Notes: a model not told the origin generated them from the sequence alone. 64,000 nt of DNA from an uncultured bacterium (GCA_902777385.1 CACYTP010000004.1:1-64000), one strand, 5' to 3'; counted from the first letter of the stretch, positions 39,901 to 46,048 are shown. Numbers and translations: made by a program.

Positions 39901-42900
39901 ATATTAAGAAATTCGTAAAATTCCTCCAAAATTCAAAATATGAACTGTACCCTGAAACCGCTCTTGACGGATACTTTTTCCTTGGTAACGACAGAGCAAT
40001 GGCATATCAGGAAATAGGTTTATGGCCTAAAGCAAGAATGTTTGCTATGGATGAACTAAAAGCAATACACGAAATGCAGGATGCAAAAGACAGAGAGAAA
40101 TTTGCAAAAGTTTATTCATCAGTATTGTTCTCACGAAATACATTTGCTGATTTGTACATGAACAGAGGCGGAATAGTTCGTGCGGATTTAAGTAAACTCG
40201 ACCGTTTAGACGCATTATGTGATAAATTAGGCTGGGGTGATGAGATGTCAGTGAATGACGCTCTCAGTTTACTTGAATTAGCTGATTATGAAATTGATAT
40301 TATAGAACAGAGAGGATTGCTGAAGCATATTCCTAACAGAGAAAGAAAATTATCCGGATATGACGTCCTGCGTCTTATGAGAATAGATGACACGGTTTGG
40401 GATACGATACAGAAACGAAAATTGCTTGAGGATATTCCGGAAAGAACAAATAAATACGCAAAATCTCTTTCCGCAGAAGATGCAATAGCCTATGCCCTAT
40501 TATCTGATGATGAATGGCAGAGAATACTTGATATGGGATTGCTGACACAAGAATCCAAAAACAACTCTTCACTGGGTTCATTGGATAATTATAACAAGGC
40601 TTCTGATAACATACAGCTGGCAAAAATGAGTATTGAGCAGATTGAATCATTCTCCAAATATCAAAGTATAAAAAGAACAGCTGATAAGTATAATCGAGCC
40701 GACAAACCTATGTTCAGTACAACTGAAAGTCTGCATTTGGCAATGCTTCCTGATGCAGTAAGAAAGTTTATTGACAAATGTATTGATTTAAAAAAATCAG
40801 ACGGCAACTTTTATTTCAATACATCGTTCGATTATGTAAGTTATTTGTCTAATATGAGTGAAGCTGAGATACAAAAAGCTGAAGAACGCGGTCTTTTAAG
40901 AGAAATAGAAATCACAAGGTACCGAACTCCTGAGATAGTAAACTTTTCTGCTTCAGATATACAGGCAATGGCAAAACTCTCTGATGAGGAGTGGGCAAGA
41001 TTTGAGGCACTCGGATTAAATGACACCGACAAATTCAAATTCTACCCGAAATTGCTTGAATTCAGCGAAGAGCAGTGGGCAAAATTACCGAAAGATTTAT
41101 CTTCAGCCGGTAATCTTGACATTATGTTTACCGCAATCAGTATGGATGAAAAAGCCTGGAACAGATATTTACAGGATTTTTCAGGTAAAACCAATTTAGC
41201 TGTTGATGATTATACAATAAAGAATATATTGAGACTTGATGATGATAAATATACAAAATTTAAAGGCTTTGCAACAAATACAGCAAGACAAGACAAACTC
41301 CACGATTTTGAAATTCTGAAGCTTATTAACCTTGATGAAAAGGCGTACAGCAGAATCAAAGACGATTTATACCATATTGAAGGGTTCAAGAGTGAACTGG
41401 ATTGTGACGAGATGATAAAAGTTGCACAATTAAGTGATAAAGAATATGATTTTGTATTAAATAACTATCTAAAAATGGCAGAGGGGAAATCAACCTTAAA
41501 CATTAATGCAGCCTGCCAGTTTGTAAGCCTTTTAGGCGATAAAGAAATAAAAAATTACTCAAAAGAAGAAGTATTCAAAATAATAAATTACATAGGGGTT
41601 TCCAGATACGGAACAAAAATTCCTATTGCGACAGATTATCAAACACGATTCGCTGTAGAATTATGCACAAATGAAAAATTGAAAGTACCGTTTGAAATTA
41701 ACGTTTTGTCAGATGGCAGACGCTCTGATGTTCCTTTTGTACAAAAGCTTATAAATAACCTTAACGAAACCCATTACAATGAGGCAATTCGCCTATTGCA
41801 GGATGAAGAAATGAAGAATAATCCGGCAATTCTAATGCACTTCCCTCAATTATTACGCTGCCTATATGAAGGGACGTATGACAACTTTAAAACACTGATT
41901 ACAGAACTTGTAAAAGACGAGAGCATAACGGCTGACGCAATTCATTCTATTTTAACAGACTTTGAATTAGCTGTTGGCACGAAAGAAAAAGCACAAGAAG
42001 CAAGCTCACTTGCTGTACAGTTGGTTCAGGATGACAAATTCCCGAATGAACTTATCCGAACCTCGATAAAAAATACAAGATTTGACTATGATGCATTTAA
42101 GGAAAATGTCGATCAGCAGTCTTATGACTCTAAAGTTGCAAAAATCAGAGCATTAAGAGACCGAATTTTAAGCAATCCGAATTTACAAAAAGATTATGGC
42201 GTTCAAAATATGACCTTAGATGAAGTCAAGGATGAAATAAGAACTCGATTTTATAATTGTTTTGACTCTTATATGAAATATTTTGACCTTGCCGAAACAT
42301 TAAAAGCTCAGGATGAAAATGTACCTGATTTAGTATTAATGGATATTATGCAATCAACCTATGACGCAAATTACGATATCTCTAAGAAACTCTGCGAAGA
42401 ATATAAAGCTCTCGGCATTGAGCCAAGTATGATTAAAACTATTATTCAAAGCGTAAATAATGAAAACAGAGAAGAAGCACTAAATCTAATTAATAATTAT
42501 AAAAAACTTGAACTGACACCTAATCAGATAGCAATATTACTCCGCAACTCCGACAAAATTTCTATTCATCAGTTAAGAACACTGAACAAAAAACTTGGTC
42601 ACCATGAAGTATCAAAATTTAGCCAAAATGATTTGGTTATTGCATGTAAGTTTGTAGAACTATGTGACAAGAAAAACATAAATGAAATTCCTATAGAAAG
42701 GAAACGCACATTACTCCGTGATTTGGTTGCAAGCAATAACGGCTTATTCAATATAAGTGATGAACTGAGTTCACACTTCCCTCTGTTACCTCGTTCTCAA
42801 GAAGATTATTGCTCCTTACTTCCGTCTATCGTACGTTCTCTGGGTATTGAAACTAACGAGCTTACACCTGAACAGAGAATTACAATGTTTAACTCTTCTA

Positions 42901-44774
42901 TGAGCGGGTTATCCCAAACACTTGCAAGACTTTCTGATACTGATTTTTCAAACCTCAAAATAACCCAAGAATATGATAAAGACAAATTCATAACGGATGT
43001 CCTTGAACAGGTAAAAACTCTTCCAAGAGGCGAAAGACAGAAAGTTTACGACTACTTTGGATTTGAGCTTCATCACAGCAAAGAAAGCACAACAGGATTC
43101 AGAATTACGGGTTATCCGGTAAACTTGAACAACGGCAAAAAGTTAGCACAAATTGATAACCCGAGAACTAAAGCCGTTGTAGAAAGTTTACGACCATACG
43201 TCATAAAATTCTCGGAAAATAACAAAATCAAATGCGATAATCCTCAAGTTGAGCAGTTAGTGAATGAAATTATCAGTGCATTACCTGAATTAAGAACGGC
43301 AATCGGTAAAGTTCAGCACGGGGCACATGCATACGATGTATTCCAGCATTCGTTAAAAGTAATGCAAAAAATTACTCAGGACGAAAGATTTAATAACCTC
43401 AGCGAATCGGACAAAAAAGTAATGCTTCTGGCATCACTTCTTCACGATATTACAAAAATTGAAGGTAAAGTAGATAAAACTCACGCAGAACAGAGCAGTT
43501 TTGACACATTCTTTATTGCACAGAAATTTAATCTGACAAAAGAAGAAGAAATAAAACTGCATACACTGATCAAACATCACGAATGGCTGGCTTATGTAAA
43601 TTCTTCCAAGAGTGATAAACAATTAACGCAAAGGCTGCAGTCTGTAGCTTATGACCTGCAACAGGGGAATCTGTTTGATATGGCAGAAATATTTACCAAT
43701 GCAGATTTAAGAGCCGTAAGAAGTGATGACAGCTTCCGTGACACGACCGAAGGCAAAAGCCGTATTGGTTTTGACGGAACAGTAAGAAGTTTTGGTGAAA
43801 GTGCAAATATATATGCTCAAAGAATTAGAGGTTACGTTGCTGAATTACAGAAAACCCAACCTTTGTTACCGCAAACAAAAATTCCGAGAGCAAGCAGGAT
43901 TAATGATGCTATTACTTATGTTAATGAAGATGGCAGCACAAATATTAAGGGAGTCTACAAAGACAAAGACGGATTAATAATCATCAAATTCAATGAGGTT
44001 GAGGACTGGGAAGCTATCGGCTTTCCGAAGGGTTCTGTATCTCGTGGAATTGAAACCGAAGGAAATGATGAACACATAAATACCGGAAATATTAAATTCT
44101 TTGTTCACGCTCTTAATTACGCAAACCAGCTTGCAAAATTCGACGCATTTTCTCTTGTTGACTCTGATGCGTTATTGTCCGTAAGTTACGCAGAACGTCC
44201 TGAGAGTAAATACCGTTTCTTCCGTTCTCAGGGGGTAATTCTTGATGTTAACTCAAAATATATACATGGCGGTGGTGATCACGACTCGGGTTCCGGTTGC
44301 GGTAAGGATATTAACGAATTTAAGAAGAACTACATTTTTGGCGGATACCGTGAAGGTGAAAGAGTTTACGTTTCAAACTTAATCAAAGAAGCTACAGGCA
44401 TGACAGACGAAGAATATGTAAAATTCTTTGAAGAATACAAAGACAAAACAATGCAGGAAATTGAACCTCCTGAACTTAGAGATAAAATTATTAAAGCCCT
44501 TGCAACTATAAATTCAAACACAAGAAGAGGCAATCGTAACTATAACGAAATGTATATCTCTAACCCTAATGAGGTTATGGGGGTATTTGCGTACAACATT
44601 AACTATAATGAAAAAATAGGAAATCCTGTAGCGTTTCTTAACAGAACAACCATAGGCAAGTATGAAACAGGGCTTGGCTCAAACGGTAAGGATTTATCCG
44701 TCAGTGAGCGTACCGCATTTTTAAGACAATATGCCTTAGAAAGAGATTTGCCGTTCATAGTGTTTGGGGACTAA
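24948..44774 (+). CDS. giant 6608-residue multidomain effector-like protein
   Basis: One intact reading frame of 19.8 kb starting at GTG behind AAGGAA; no signal peptide. Segments in order (approximate residues): helical N-terminus (1-45), beta-rich region (60-250), LysM (257-302), Ala/Gly-rich hydrophobic segment that may insert into membranes (685-975), SLOG-like Rossmann segment (1137-1290), a Cys-Cys domain with GNKTSCCTQIG (2135-2330), a CheD/CNF-like deamidase domain (Thr2411, Cys2417, His2434), metalloprotease-like domain 1 (HELTH at 2873-2877, Glu2928), a PcfJ-like GSSWC domain (Trp3996-Cys3997), a short LRR-like stretch (about 4155-4200), metalloprotease-like domain 2 (HEHTH 4690-4694, Glu4753), helical repeats (5105-5535), an HD phosphohydrolase (His6134, His6166-Asp6167) and an unassigned C-terminal module with IHGGGDHDSGSGCG. 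This suggests a secreted or injected polymorphic toxin/effector; the export route is unknown. Individual domain calls vary in certainty. Confidence 0.9.
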   Translation: MTVDNNTNLISQICSRSGLKGEALDALKRRLEQQSREELEAELVNSLINGDTNNEKGLAVEHGRSAVMLDNYDRNTYTDTNGRVITEYKDGDSLLQKVIATWDNEGNKTEEVITYIQGRPSTRTVKKNGKEESRSTYTYIKRKTSDNKDTYTVKIETENANGEKSETHVLTTDREGKYPPAFVLGRKNTDTEGNTTEIYPLAENLVEVKTSADGEKVITVYDTVSIENYTSKKRIYQRLQNSSETAELLFDGKGNTITTVNAGDGWEKLARRFHTTPEELKKLNPKIKSLKAGQDIIVPGEFDIKSKEIGRVQSRQEALTIAHNAEIDRQIGEKVAEGTDAKYLAELKANGFKPTVENYGFYKQFNKLDNSSKNNVINAIKYYRKSEHITDNTKIKEKLMEQLGVNLFDSGKTIKMSDNSATPYALRKKDVSLETFLTKTCKLDIKKEPAKIIYERLASLPQEELNKIIGNRFSDMSSLNSYHDIAAGFESCGITLRTNAERQMDLNSKKAREEVLGDGQITRGQTVDFALKQVQAARKSLEKHLADLKDNPFRNLGEIIIEDYRFWGIELNPINSAAAKAFSALARKLGFKKGTIEGLTKSINAKINELKEKEIQLTSLKGSTSSADFASKYASITGGSYKPFEVEKIQELCKNPPKQGTKEYKIYEQKVNSAIESLMGENFAEEVSNYISTSAGLGSAVEMAMLCYATMGMGSTVTIGSKTFTGATATGRALIGVTHLGGYTAARTSLNFLDDIDNVINGNKTVGGVLVGESNADVIHKGAEIVKEWALGKITREEADKQLGKIGKLTFDDFVSSNGGQFVVNTLTSSAFGAAAGLASPIFAKAGQFGTSLGQKLGLKAPMLSEVTAKIISGNPNGINGAEFMAKVYSAMNKTNIVGKGIQFAVETAVFYATNLPLSLIQEKLSESNNEMEKAYQEGRLTEYLLTRFKDEAINLATVQSIGMIVAMMTGANPAVGQLKESFNEYETLKNTTIKYENINGQNIVTVEGTTGKLFVEGDLIKFYSKSGELVQSEPVSDAEAFKALDAGTKTFYLMNRFMQFENYMRSQNLPVNTSGTSVQDAEYTEIRNTENTQSVQAAANIQAPAEQQSNNNNITELRTPQEVGQIAAQRLQNSKYRIATAGYTANPPQGYESFAKTFLLIMDRSLGAASTAYITSPTTSRGSIDAITSEVEGFEDGTLFYTTAQNYVGYAMGGNGTGNLDSDSWAKVPKYVLPTTDGYSQATAEASNSFIAIGGKVTTINDFVNAIKHGNKAVIVNNTSIENPVWENNSTQNASRYLAEQIQAVKEGKPLPYPEVGEFTKEFIEQNLDKFSSLVKILTVDGSQQQTEAAGLEAAKFLKAETETTAETNTQPATKTPTENVAEFRTMFDNPKEADAFLSNFDVNNYKPQAEMFSNPKMLKDLYDIFKPFCLNPDNKTADTELLATKIKTLFMNLEGKVTQAHIDALGLLMKAYPEHTVNFWINQSMLQNISETNIGVLKAILEKHNGQDLVADGKILVKASDNKMNIVGLDYVLYECKDNEEKAQKALQIINDNSYIDERGRVDYVKLAGTLQNKDIAHAIKHSNDKLNSNLKDRINSSFGDTEYPEATALMNELGLKRSDVSPEVINKILNGGNVNGIEYDALPSEQMQLLKGLLLLRDEHGYLLLSKYYLDSCGFNKAIRNARIYDFEYIIEFVKQNPQIKNNLEDLVEILNESEPANDLKNFLISPDFEAEIKANSAGKYQTELLEILTKSPIRYEYKMNLLKSGLTKADFLSSLRKFSKSTFKLAYETPNQYLSGVDTKYSTPVNGKYPNLDTDETREELEEERCQIIKFFFDNIGNLFRALKYIDTDTIAHIMDKRTTQFEDTLKDLNTLTDDNYELLSGLLKCKSSKTGKPLSPRDKIQMTQLVLIYQKAHLDMSQLQNAAQNGQVNIQEIKDFIQNKVLERAGINPNEIQIDDSKKKFNEDFFYLTMIDQISDNLEQGITMIRNSLKEHLPLLRTNKEIRESAIETSLEQMKLHADIMTDEQRAAAEQLLEIYRNIENYTDEQIIDVVIRSVKASAKNMSQSNEIYTVIRESLQGDFKEFINNPSNEYGQANLKTQEAFREKGLNYNLWDNSHVPDRTFNIGNHKLTIKLWNRNPQEDLFMGNKTSCCTQIGTGVNAAATPIFLESTCFQVIQIYDENNNVIGMARVFMAEVEGKPSLIMDTIEFNKVFIKDLSLEDKTKTRDELFHWANQYAQQVTGDADTQVYFANEGAHAGFMGEGLTTERHDADFIGSIAAEKVYINAADFQWLSPENLKNYKTITSKRDNPLSIEWTLVPKDEPYKAPTEPSKAEHSQNIADAYDGKGYPYFDEENARFTPEANAPVLERVTPSDEQEYIHISTETQIDGQYPGTIAGTTTLDKALYTDGMVQCAALVVVDRANNTQTLIHCFPGNSMESSRLVIENILAGKNPNDLEISVVAGYSETAPKTVQFILDTVKDITNGKEVQLYNFADYKDLKIFHRGLILQDGKLKCCDDREIKNKITNPEENITYCKFADKETRTGAIELFDGRTKVKTDNSSSQEEVTDENVRQSESEFLNMLNDSERKKYEQLIYNYDKYKNLTNAEKIQALTIWYYQANIVGQLKDNYVPEIETVKQKTAFINDAKIKSYLEAELEKIKDLPEAERNEQLLELEYLADAVNNLNSKYSMIHTKSSLMYNLAAQAHRIQSISTKSGTNLEFKPEAQDKIDEHIHYDGLKNYIIKYSAQNPEMSDYLYSLYIENLSPEIKAKCDEISKTTGVKIFIDNTDTKQMEHLNTLQEELTLWKNAGLKVPAVFDEFDVSSTYLLIEMNTKMHAGALTLPDYNYISASAVNINELGMNYRAAIRHELTHLNDTNFEVALWDENNPVHKEILSNKEKYAQYLKAAGTSDTEIEYAFSMPREFSAVAMQFDITKYPQEFKNLLIKMGVPKEALNFEPIKSDKPSFTKMEINSDDKTIKSVKDKLFSGAIDNTAVKPKFSQDEFVAKCSELFAEDFEEPISEKFIEIYKNSYLKNREAWDYVLNAKDFDGNPIPEKLTLALLLHTIEGKPLTISQAKIYMLSLNLYKHPDVEYSQEFGVSEKDFRLLKLLEKSRHEVQGDWEFDSGLPSGSDDIFDIIREIDGNDVQKDFLIQTLENGYTQYHNISDDLTCNFRNIKTPEDAKELFALFKEVRKQSGTEHQAMQLADLLDSPQIKELAFDLIKIFGTANGRTISIILTAKQGGYDRIRKLIDKKPENYHQELSYFGRISDTKRNIMDKLEQSGVLADERFSPMLIYSSIYINTADNIIKRDLLRRYPDLSATDIIELSHDSDKVYQAILDNNLLEDYSVYDAGQIGAYIDSIKAKDLLKYRKTMPADVMIMLSQNEALYKDFIENPNQLKYAPLGVDRMRMYAAVDSINPDLTVKNYMQQTESEVLFTLAERLCSDVQAGILDKQDCRDIFNSTDKETAHIVKTIYLNRGKYNITPQDVAICARNLNLDNKDLTLDLLDDAEFNKKYLLKVLNYASNKNCTDAVQNMISNPQMKSWFYRNLDNELDMDTIVGLARTQRKLNQEAANPSRKTNTKAEVTEAKGSKIEEAKPHDVQDAIDKMVALGMDKTMAERAYVKLCMDKQGNVDKIKLNAVLALVQTYGINKYTNDKGKLRTNPNISPKEIAEILEFSVGSALSNANGLFRPDIAKDIITLRKAGITDVKLATTLSCIKNMGIVEMKDRFNTKVRQDAINRVAELPENIKQEIISSGFDLDLVMEKASQEAKGGKVKKEKLETVTLRSLDSLHGAERILATKFKQEIETYATEHGLNNSQEVWGNEETFKRWAEEKLEDILDFEKHPEYTAKGDYEGINQARKDGVQKWIDYLRQESDYKDNVFVHLLVMESVVKEFKPDNAVTPKPVSHEVFNQVHDVLLADGNKNTSFDKIYAEKMREKAIEQFSHGTETVDGVEGQWVTIPRSKKGEPDYDEHIAMVQSLAEGSSWCLRFDNAHGYLQGGNLHFFIDKNGRAQVAMHETDGQIQQIQKRYNQDCSVPVPYVNVINTFKKNNGFKGMDSQIQKALDAKPEFDKIKEQANELMAQEKYEELFSLLLNGNIGEWDDYSIVKNSDGTYTIENYNALLNNNYTIADLGIDENKLMKNVSRITGHLNLDGSGLTEMKNLRIVDGNITFGDSQISDLRSLERIGNHRVSWNNPTDSPTTPPEKYNIRLSDEEKALLNEYDSEKQNIILDFAQGRAFDGEESRIRSAITTLTLLGFDEQKIARFKTLSAIELKPYKFNSEAERNNFTGKLKNKDIIQLVNHFKTDDEINTIKVLLENNAESGFLRVVKPVEFIYSTINLKIMKEYLDLIGENEDLLANLDISYIQTNMKYKGLIAQIIAQNPNITFADLKTQLDKAVNEGKKVNGIIELRERTQHFKNYELKELARKLGGRYLYELDNIDLKLEGVKDEKLIQYANEVITEALTSEDISAEKLDRLNTYLDIYHTLIGTYENNTFNRDGFRKQYLENKPQAEATLDRAENDDVTGSGVRRSTLIDYADEARVADLRQFLIDNRGDEMGTYFWREYYLKSRGIPEDIQQQCIEIDEKYRVKIFLTSDLTYAKEDLYFLLNTEYPEWAAHGKDSAKFPPVLDFSKIKSEYINDKAAYGQTNVSGYYSLRDKEIAMNGLKHSSEFQSMSRHEHTHANANPVQVPKELIDEIMPHKENENGVSVPDFENCKYREEFVRAGIQEYKIKYAYNNPEEFIAVAAEGDMRQYSDEFKQLLVKFGMPEWQLDMECKDAEVKGRALEIKQLKKHLEEDFNLSFETYDEMQTNLYVWDRAKALTDMVVKELHRQYDIPNEPMKVFDHVIKTGDIDFLEQCDIDVLKDILMGKEEGAADTPEASSDIYGIKNINGDIDETTPISKETKDKLISAFTLIGNNMEMINKFLSIVPNEYCAKVVLAYLSKYTSADMGKYVKRELKDIAEIADEGNAEDIKKFVKFLQNSKYELYPETALDGYFFLGNDRAMAYQEIGLWPKARMFAMDELKAIHEMQDAKDREKFAKVYSSVLFSRNTFADLYMNRGGIVRADLSKLDRLDALCDKLGWGDEMSVNDALSLLELADYEIDIIEQRGLLKHIPNRERKLSGYDVLRLMRIDDTVWDTIQKRKLLEDIPERTNKYAKSLSAEDAIAYALLSDDEWQRILDMGLLTQESKNNSSLGSLDNYNKASDNIQLAKMSIEQIESFSKYQSIKRTADKYNRADKPMFSTTESLHLAMLPDAVRKFIDKCIDLKKSDGNFYFNTSFDYVSYLSNMSEAEIQKAEERGLLREIEITRYRTPEIVNFSASDIQAMAKLSDEEWARFEALGLNDTDKFKFYPKLLEFSEEQWAKLPKDLSSAGNLDIMFTAISMDEKAWNRYLQDFSGKTNLAVDDYTIKNILRLDDDKYTKFKGFATNTARQDKLHDFEILKLINLDEKAYSRIKDDLYHIEGFKSELDCDEMIKVAQLSDKEYDFVLNNYLKMAEGKSTLNINAACQFVSLLGDKEIKNYSKEEVFKIINYIGVSRYGTKIPIATDYQTRFAVELCTNEKLKVPFEINVLSDGRRSDVPFVQKLINNLNETHYNEAIRLLQDEEMKNNPAILMHFPQLLRCLYEGTYDNFKTLITELVKDESITADAIHSILTDFELAVGTKEKAQEASSLAVQLVQDDKFPNELIRTSIKNTRFDYDAFKENVDQQSYDSKVAKIRALRDRILSNPNLQKDYGVQNMTLDEVKDEIRTRFYNCFDSYMKYFDLAETLKAQDENVPDLVLMDIMQSTYDANYDISKKLCEEYKALGIEPSMIKTIIQSVNNENREEALNLINNYKKLELTPNQIAILLRNSDKISIHQLRTLNKKLGHHEVSKFSQNDLVIACKFVELCDKKNINEIPIERKRTLLRDLVASNNGLFNISDELSSHFPLLPRSQEDYCSLLPSIVRSLGIETNELTPEQRITMFNSSMSGLSQTLARLSDTDFSNLKITQEYDKDKFITDVLEQVKTLPRGERQKVYDYFGFELHHSKESTTGFRITGYPVNLNNGKKLAQIDNPRTKAVVESLRPYVIKFSENNKIKCDNPQVEQLVNEIISALPELRTAIGKVQHGAHAYDVFQHSLKVMQKITQDERFNNLSESDKKVMLLASLLHDITKIEGKVDKTHAEQSSFDTFFIAQKFNLTKEEEIKLHTLIKHHEWLAYVNSSKSDKQLTQRLQSVAYDLQQGNLFDMAEIFTNADLRAVRSDDSFRDTTEGKSRIGFDGTVRSFGESANIYAQRIRGYVAELQKTQPLLPQTKIPRASRINDAITYVNEDGSTNIKGVYKDKDGLIIIKFNEVEDWEAIGFPKGSVSRGIETEGNDEHINTGNIKFFVHALNYANQLAKFDAFSLVDSDALLSVSYAERPESKYRFFRSQGVILDVNSKYIHGGGDHDSGSGCGKDINEFKKNYIFGGYREGERVYVSNLIKEATGMTDEEYVKFFEEYKDKTMQEIEPPELRDKIIKALATINSNTRRGNRNYNEMYISNPNEVMGVFAYNINYNEKIGNPVAFLNRTTIGKYETGLGSNGKDLSVSERTAFLRQYALERDLPFIVFGD
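32100..32560 (+). other. CheD/CNF1-like glutamine deamidase domain inside the giant protein
   Basis: Residues about 2385-2537. Thr2411, Cys2417 (GMVQCAALVVVD) and His2434 (TLIHCFPGN) reproduce the order and spacing of the Thr21-Cys27-His44 triad known for Thermotoga CheD. The continuation NPNDLEISVVAGYS, then a helix, then LKIFHRGLILQDGKLKC, follows the CheD pattern of an ISVVGG-type strand, helix and a final beta hairpin. Deamidation of Gln in receptors or small GTPases is the known chemistry of the fold; the target here is unknown. Confidence 0.65.
33208..33830 (+). other. HExxH metallopeptidase-like domain 1 of the giant protein
   Basis: Residues about 2754-2961. RHELTHLND (His2873, Glu2874, His2877) with a downstream MPREFSAVA containing Glu2928 as probable third zinc ligand, the layout of gluzincins such as the lethal factor family. 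Paralogous to the domain at 38642-39306. Confidence 0.6.
38642..39306 (+). other. HExxH metallopeptidase-like domain 2 of the giant protein
   Basis: Residues about 4565-4787. RHEHTHANA (His4690, Glu4691, His4694) and NPEEFIAVA (Glu4753). It shares with domain 1 a VKIF strand, a PPV/PAV-x-D-F segment, the HExxH helix, the EFxAVA helix and a closing Y-x-x-EFK-x-LL-x-K-x-G segment. Confidence 0.6.
40261..41560 (+). repeat. degenerate tandem repeat array encoding helical units
   Basis: Protein-level repeats at about residues 5105-5535, roughly ten units of 30-50 residues. Each unit has a hydrophobic-Leu-Ser/Asp-Asp/Glu-Glu-Trp/Tyr core and often a following LL. Examples are ALLSDDEWQRILDMGLL, KLSDEEWARFEALGL, EFSEEQWAKLPKDL, NLDEKAYSRIKDDL and QLSDKEYDFVLNNYL. 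DNA similarity between units is low, so the array is old. A solenoid for protein binding is the likely structure. Confidence 0.75.
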
Positions 44775-44784
44775 ATAAAATGAC

Positions 44785-45474
44785 TTAGTCTTTCTTCATA
44801 TCAATCAGGGCAACAACTGTCTTTTTGAGTAATCCTACAGCCCACCTCAATATTAAAATACCACCTAATATACCGACCAAAGCATCGAAGTATATAAAAT
44901 TAAAGTACTTACCAACAAATAATGCCGCAATTGCGAGAATAGAAGTTAGAGCATCCGCAAGTATGTGATAATATGCAGCTTTGAAGTTATAGTCTTCGTG
45001 TTCTTCTTCATACTCATGATGACATTCATCGTGTTCATGTTTATGTCTGTGAGAACCTTCCATTATAAAAATACAAACTGTATTGACGACAAGTCCTATT
45101 ATAGCAACCAAAATAGCTTCATTAAAACGGATTGTCAGTGGATTTAACAATCTTTCAAAAGCCTCATAAATTATCCAAATACCCGTAAATCCGAGAAACA
45201 TAGAACTGGTATATGCAGCCAGCATCCCAATTTTATCCGTACCGTTAGGAAATTTAGGAGAATCCTTGTATTTACGAATTAACAAATATGCAATATATGT
45301 TAAGCCGAGTGCTAAAGCATGAGTACCCATGTGATACCCGTCCGCAAGAAGTGCCATAGAATTTGTAATATAACCATACGCAATTTCCGCTATCATCGCA
45401 ATTATGGTGAATATAATTACAATAAGAGTTTTCTTCTCGTTTTCATTAGTTACTTCATGGCTATGTTTGTGCAT
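44785..45474 (-). CDS. CDF cation efflux protein with His-rich loop (DmeF/CzcD type)
   Basis: Six-helix cation diffusion facilitator of about 229 aa. I start it at ATG 45474, behind CGGAGT, giving MHKHSHEVTNENEKKT; an upstream TTG-type start is less likely. Metal-site residues are in LADGYHMGTHAL (helix 2) and HILADALTSILAI (helix 5). The cytoplasmic loop between them is a stretch of His, Glu and Asp (HRHKHEHDECHHEYEEEHED). This pattern fits the DmeF subgroup, which exports cobalt, nickel or zinc. It converges on the giant gene, 10 nt between stops. Confidence 0.9.
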   Translation of the reverse strand: MHKHSHEVTNENEKKTLIVIIFTIIAMIAEIAYGYITNSMALLADGYHMGTHALALGLTYIAYLLIRKYKDSPKFPNGTDKIGMLAAYTSSMFLGFTGIWIIYEAFERLLNPLTIRFNEAILVAIIGLVVNTVCIFIMEGSHRHKHEHDECHHEYEEEHEDYNFKAAYYHILADALTSILAIAALFVGKYFNFIYFDALVGILGGILILRWAVGLLKKTVVALIDMKKD

Positions 45475-45490
45475 AATAATTTTACTCCGT

Positions 45491-46048
45491 TTACGGTTCA
45501 GAATACTGCTTGAATTTTTCAGCATCAAGATATCTTATTACTCTTGCCGGATTTCCTACAACAACGGCATTATCCGGAACATCTTTAGTAACAACAGCAC
45601 CTGCACCTACCACTGCATTTTCACCGATTGTAACACCCGGCAGAATAGTAACATTTACTCCTATCCAGACATTTTTCTTGATATGAACAGGCTTGCATGT
45701 AATTACATATCTGTCATACATATCATGATTATTTGTCGCAATAGTGCAATTCAAAGAAATCATTGTGTTATCTTCTATGGTAAGTCCGCCTGCGGACATA
45801 CATTGAAAACCGTTCAATATCGTCACATTTTTCCCGATTTTTACCTTATCTGCCAAAATAGTAAATATCGGAGGACTTATCCTTGTATTTTCACCCAAAG
45901 AATTATTAAATAATTCATCAATAAGAGCTTTACACTCAGGAGAAGTCGGCATTGTATGATTAATCTTAAAGCATAATTCCGCACTTCTTGTAGCCTCGGC
46001 AATTCTTTCAGGTGATTGATTTCTTACGTCTATTCTTACTTCTTCCAT
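45491..46048 (-). CDS. hexapeptide-repeat O-acetyltransferase (maltose/galactoside type)
   Basis: Left-handed beta-helix acetyltransferase, 185 aa from ATG 46048 (AAGGAAG upstream). The hexapeptide repeats, the NNHD loop (catalytic His of this family) and the closing VWIGVNVTILPGVTIGENAVVGAGAVVTKDVP segment are visible (quoted by parts: VWIGVNVTILPG and GAGAVVTKDVPDNAVVVGNPA). Acetyl-CoA-dependent O-acetylation of a sugar or other small acceptor is inferred. It lies 16 nt before the CDF gene, so the two may share a transcript. Confidence 0.9.
   Translation of the reverse strand: MEEVRIDVRNQSPERIAEATRSAELCFKINHTMPTSPECKALIDELFNNSLGENTRISPPIFTILADKVKIGKNVTILNGFQCMSAGGLTIEDNTMISLNCTIATNNHDMYDRYVITCKPVHIKKNVWIGVNVTILPGVTIGENAVVGAGAVVTKDVPDNAVVVGNPARVIRYLDAEKFKQYSEP

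Noticed and set aside
44768-44796. Inverted repeat GACTAA/TTAGTC at the end of the giant gene as a terminator
   Set aside because: The stem is only 6 bp, AT-rich, and followed by TTTC only; both convergent genes simply end in GAC TAA.
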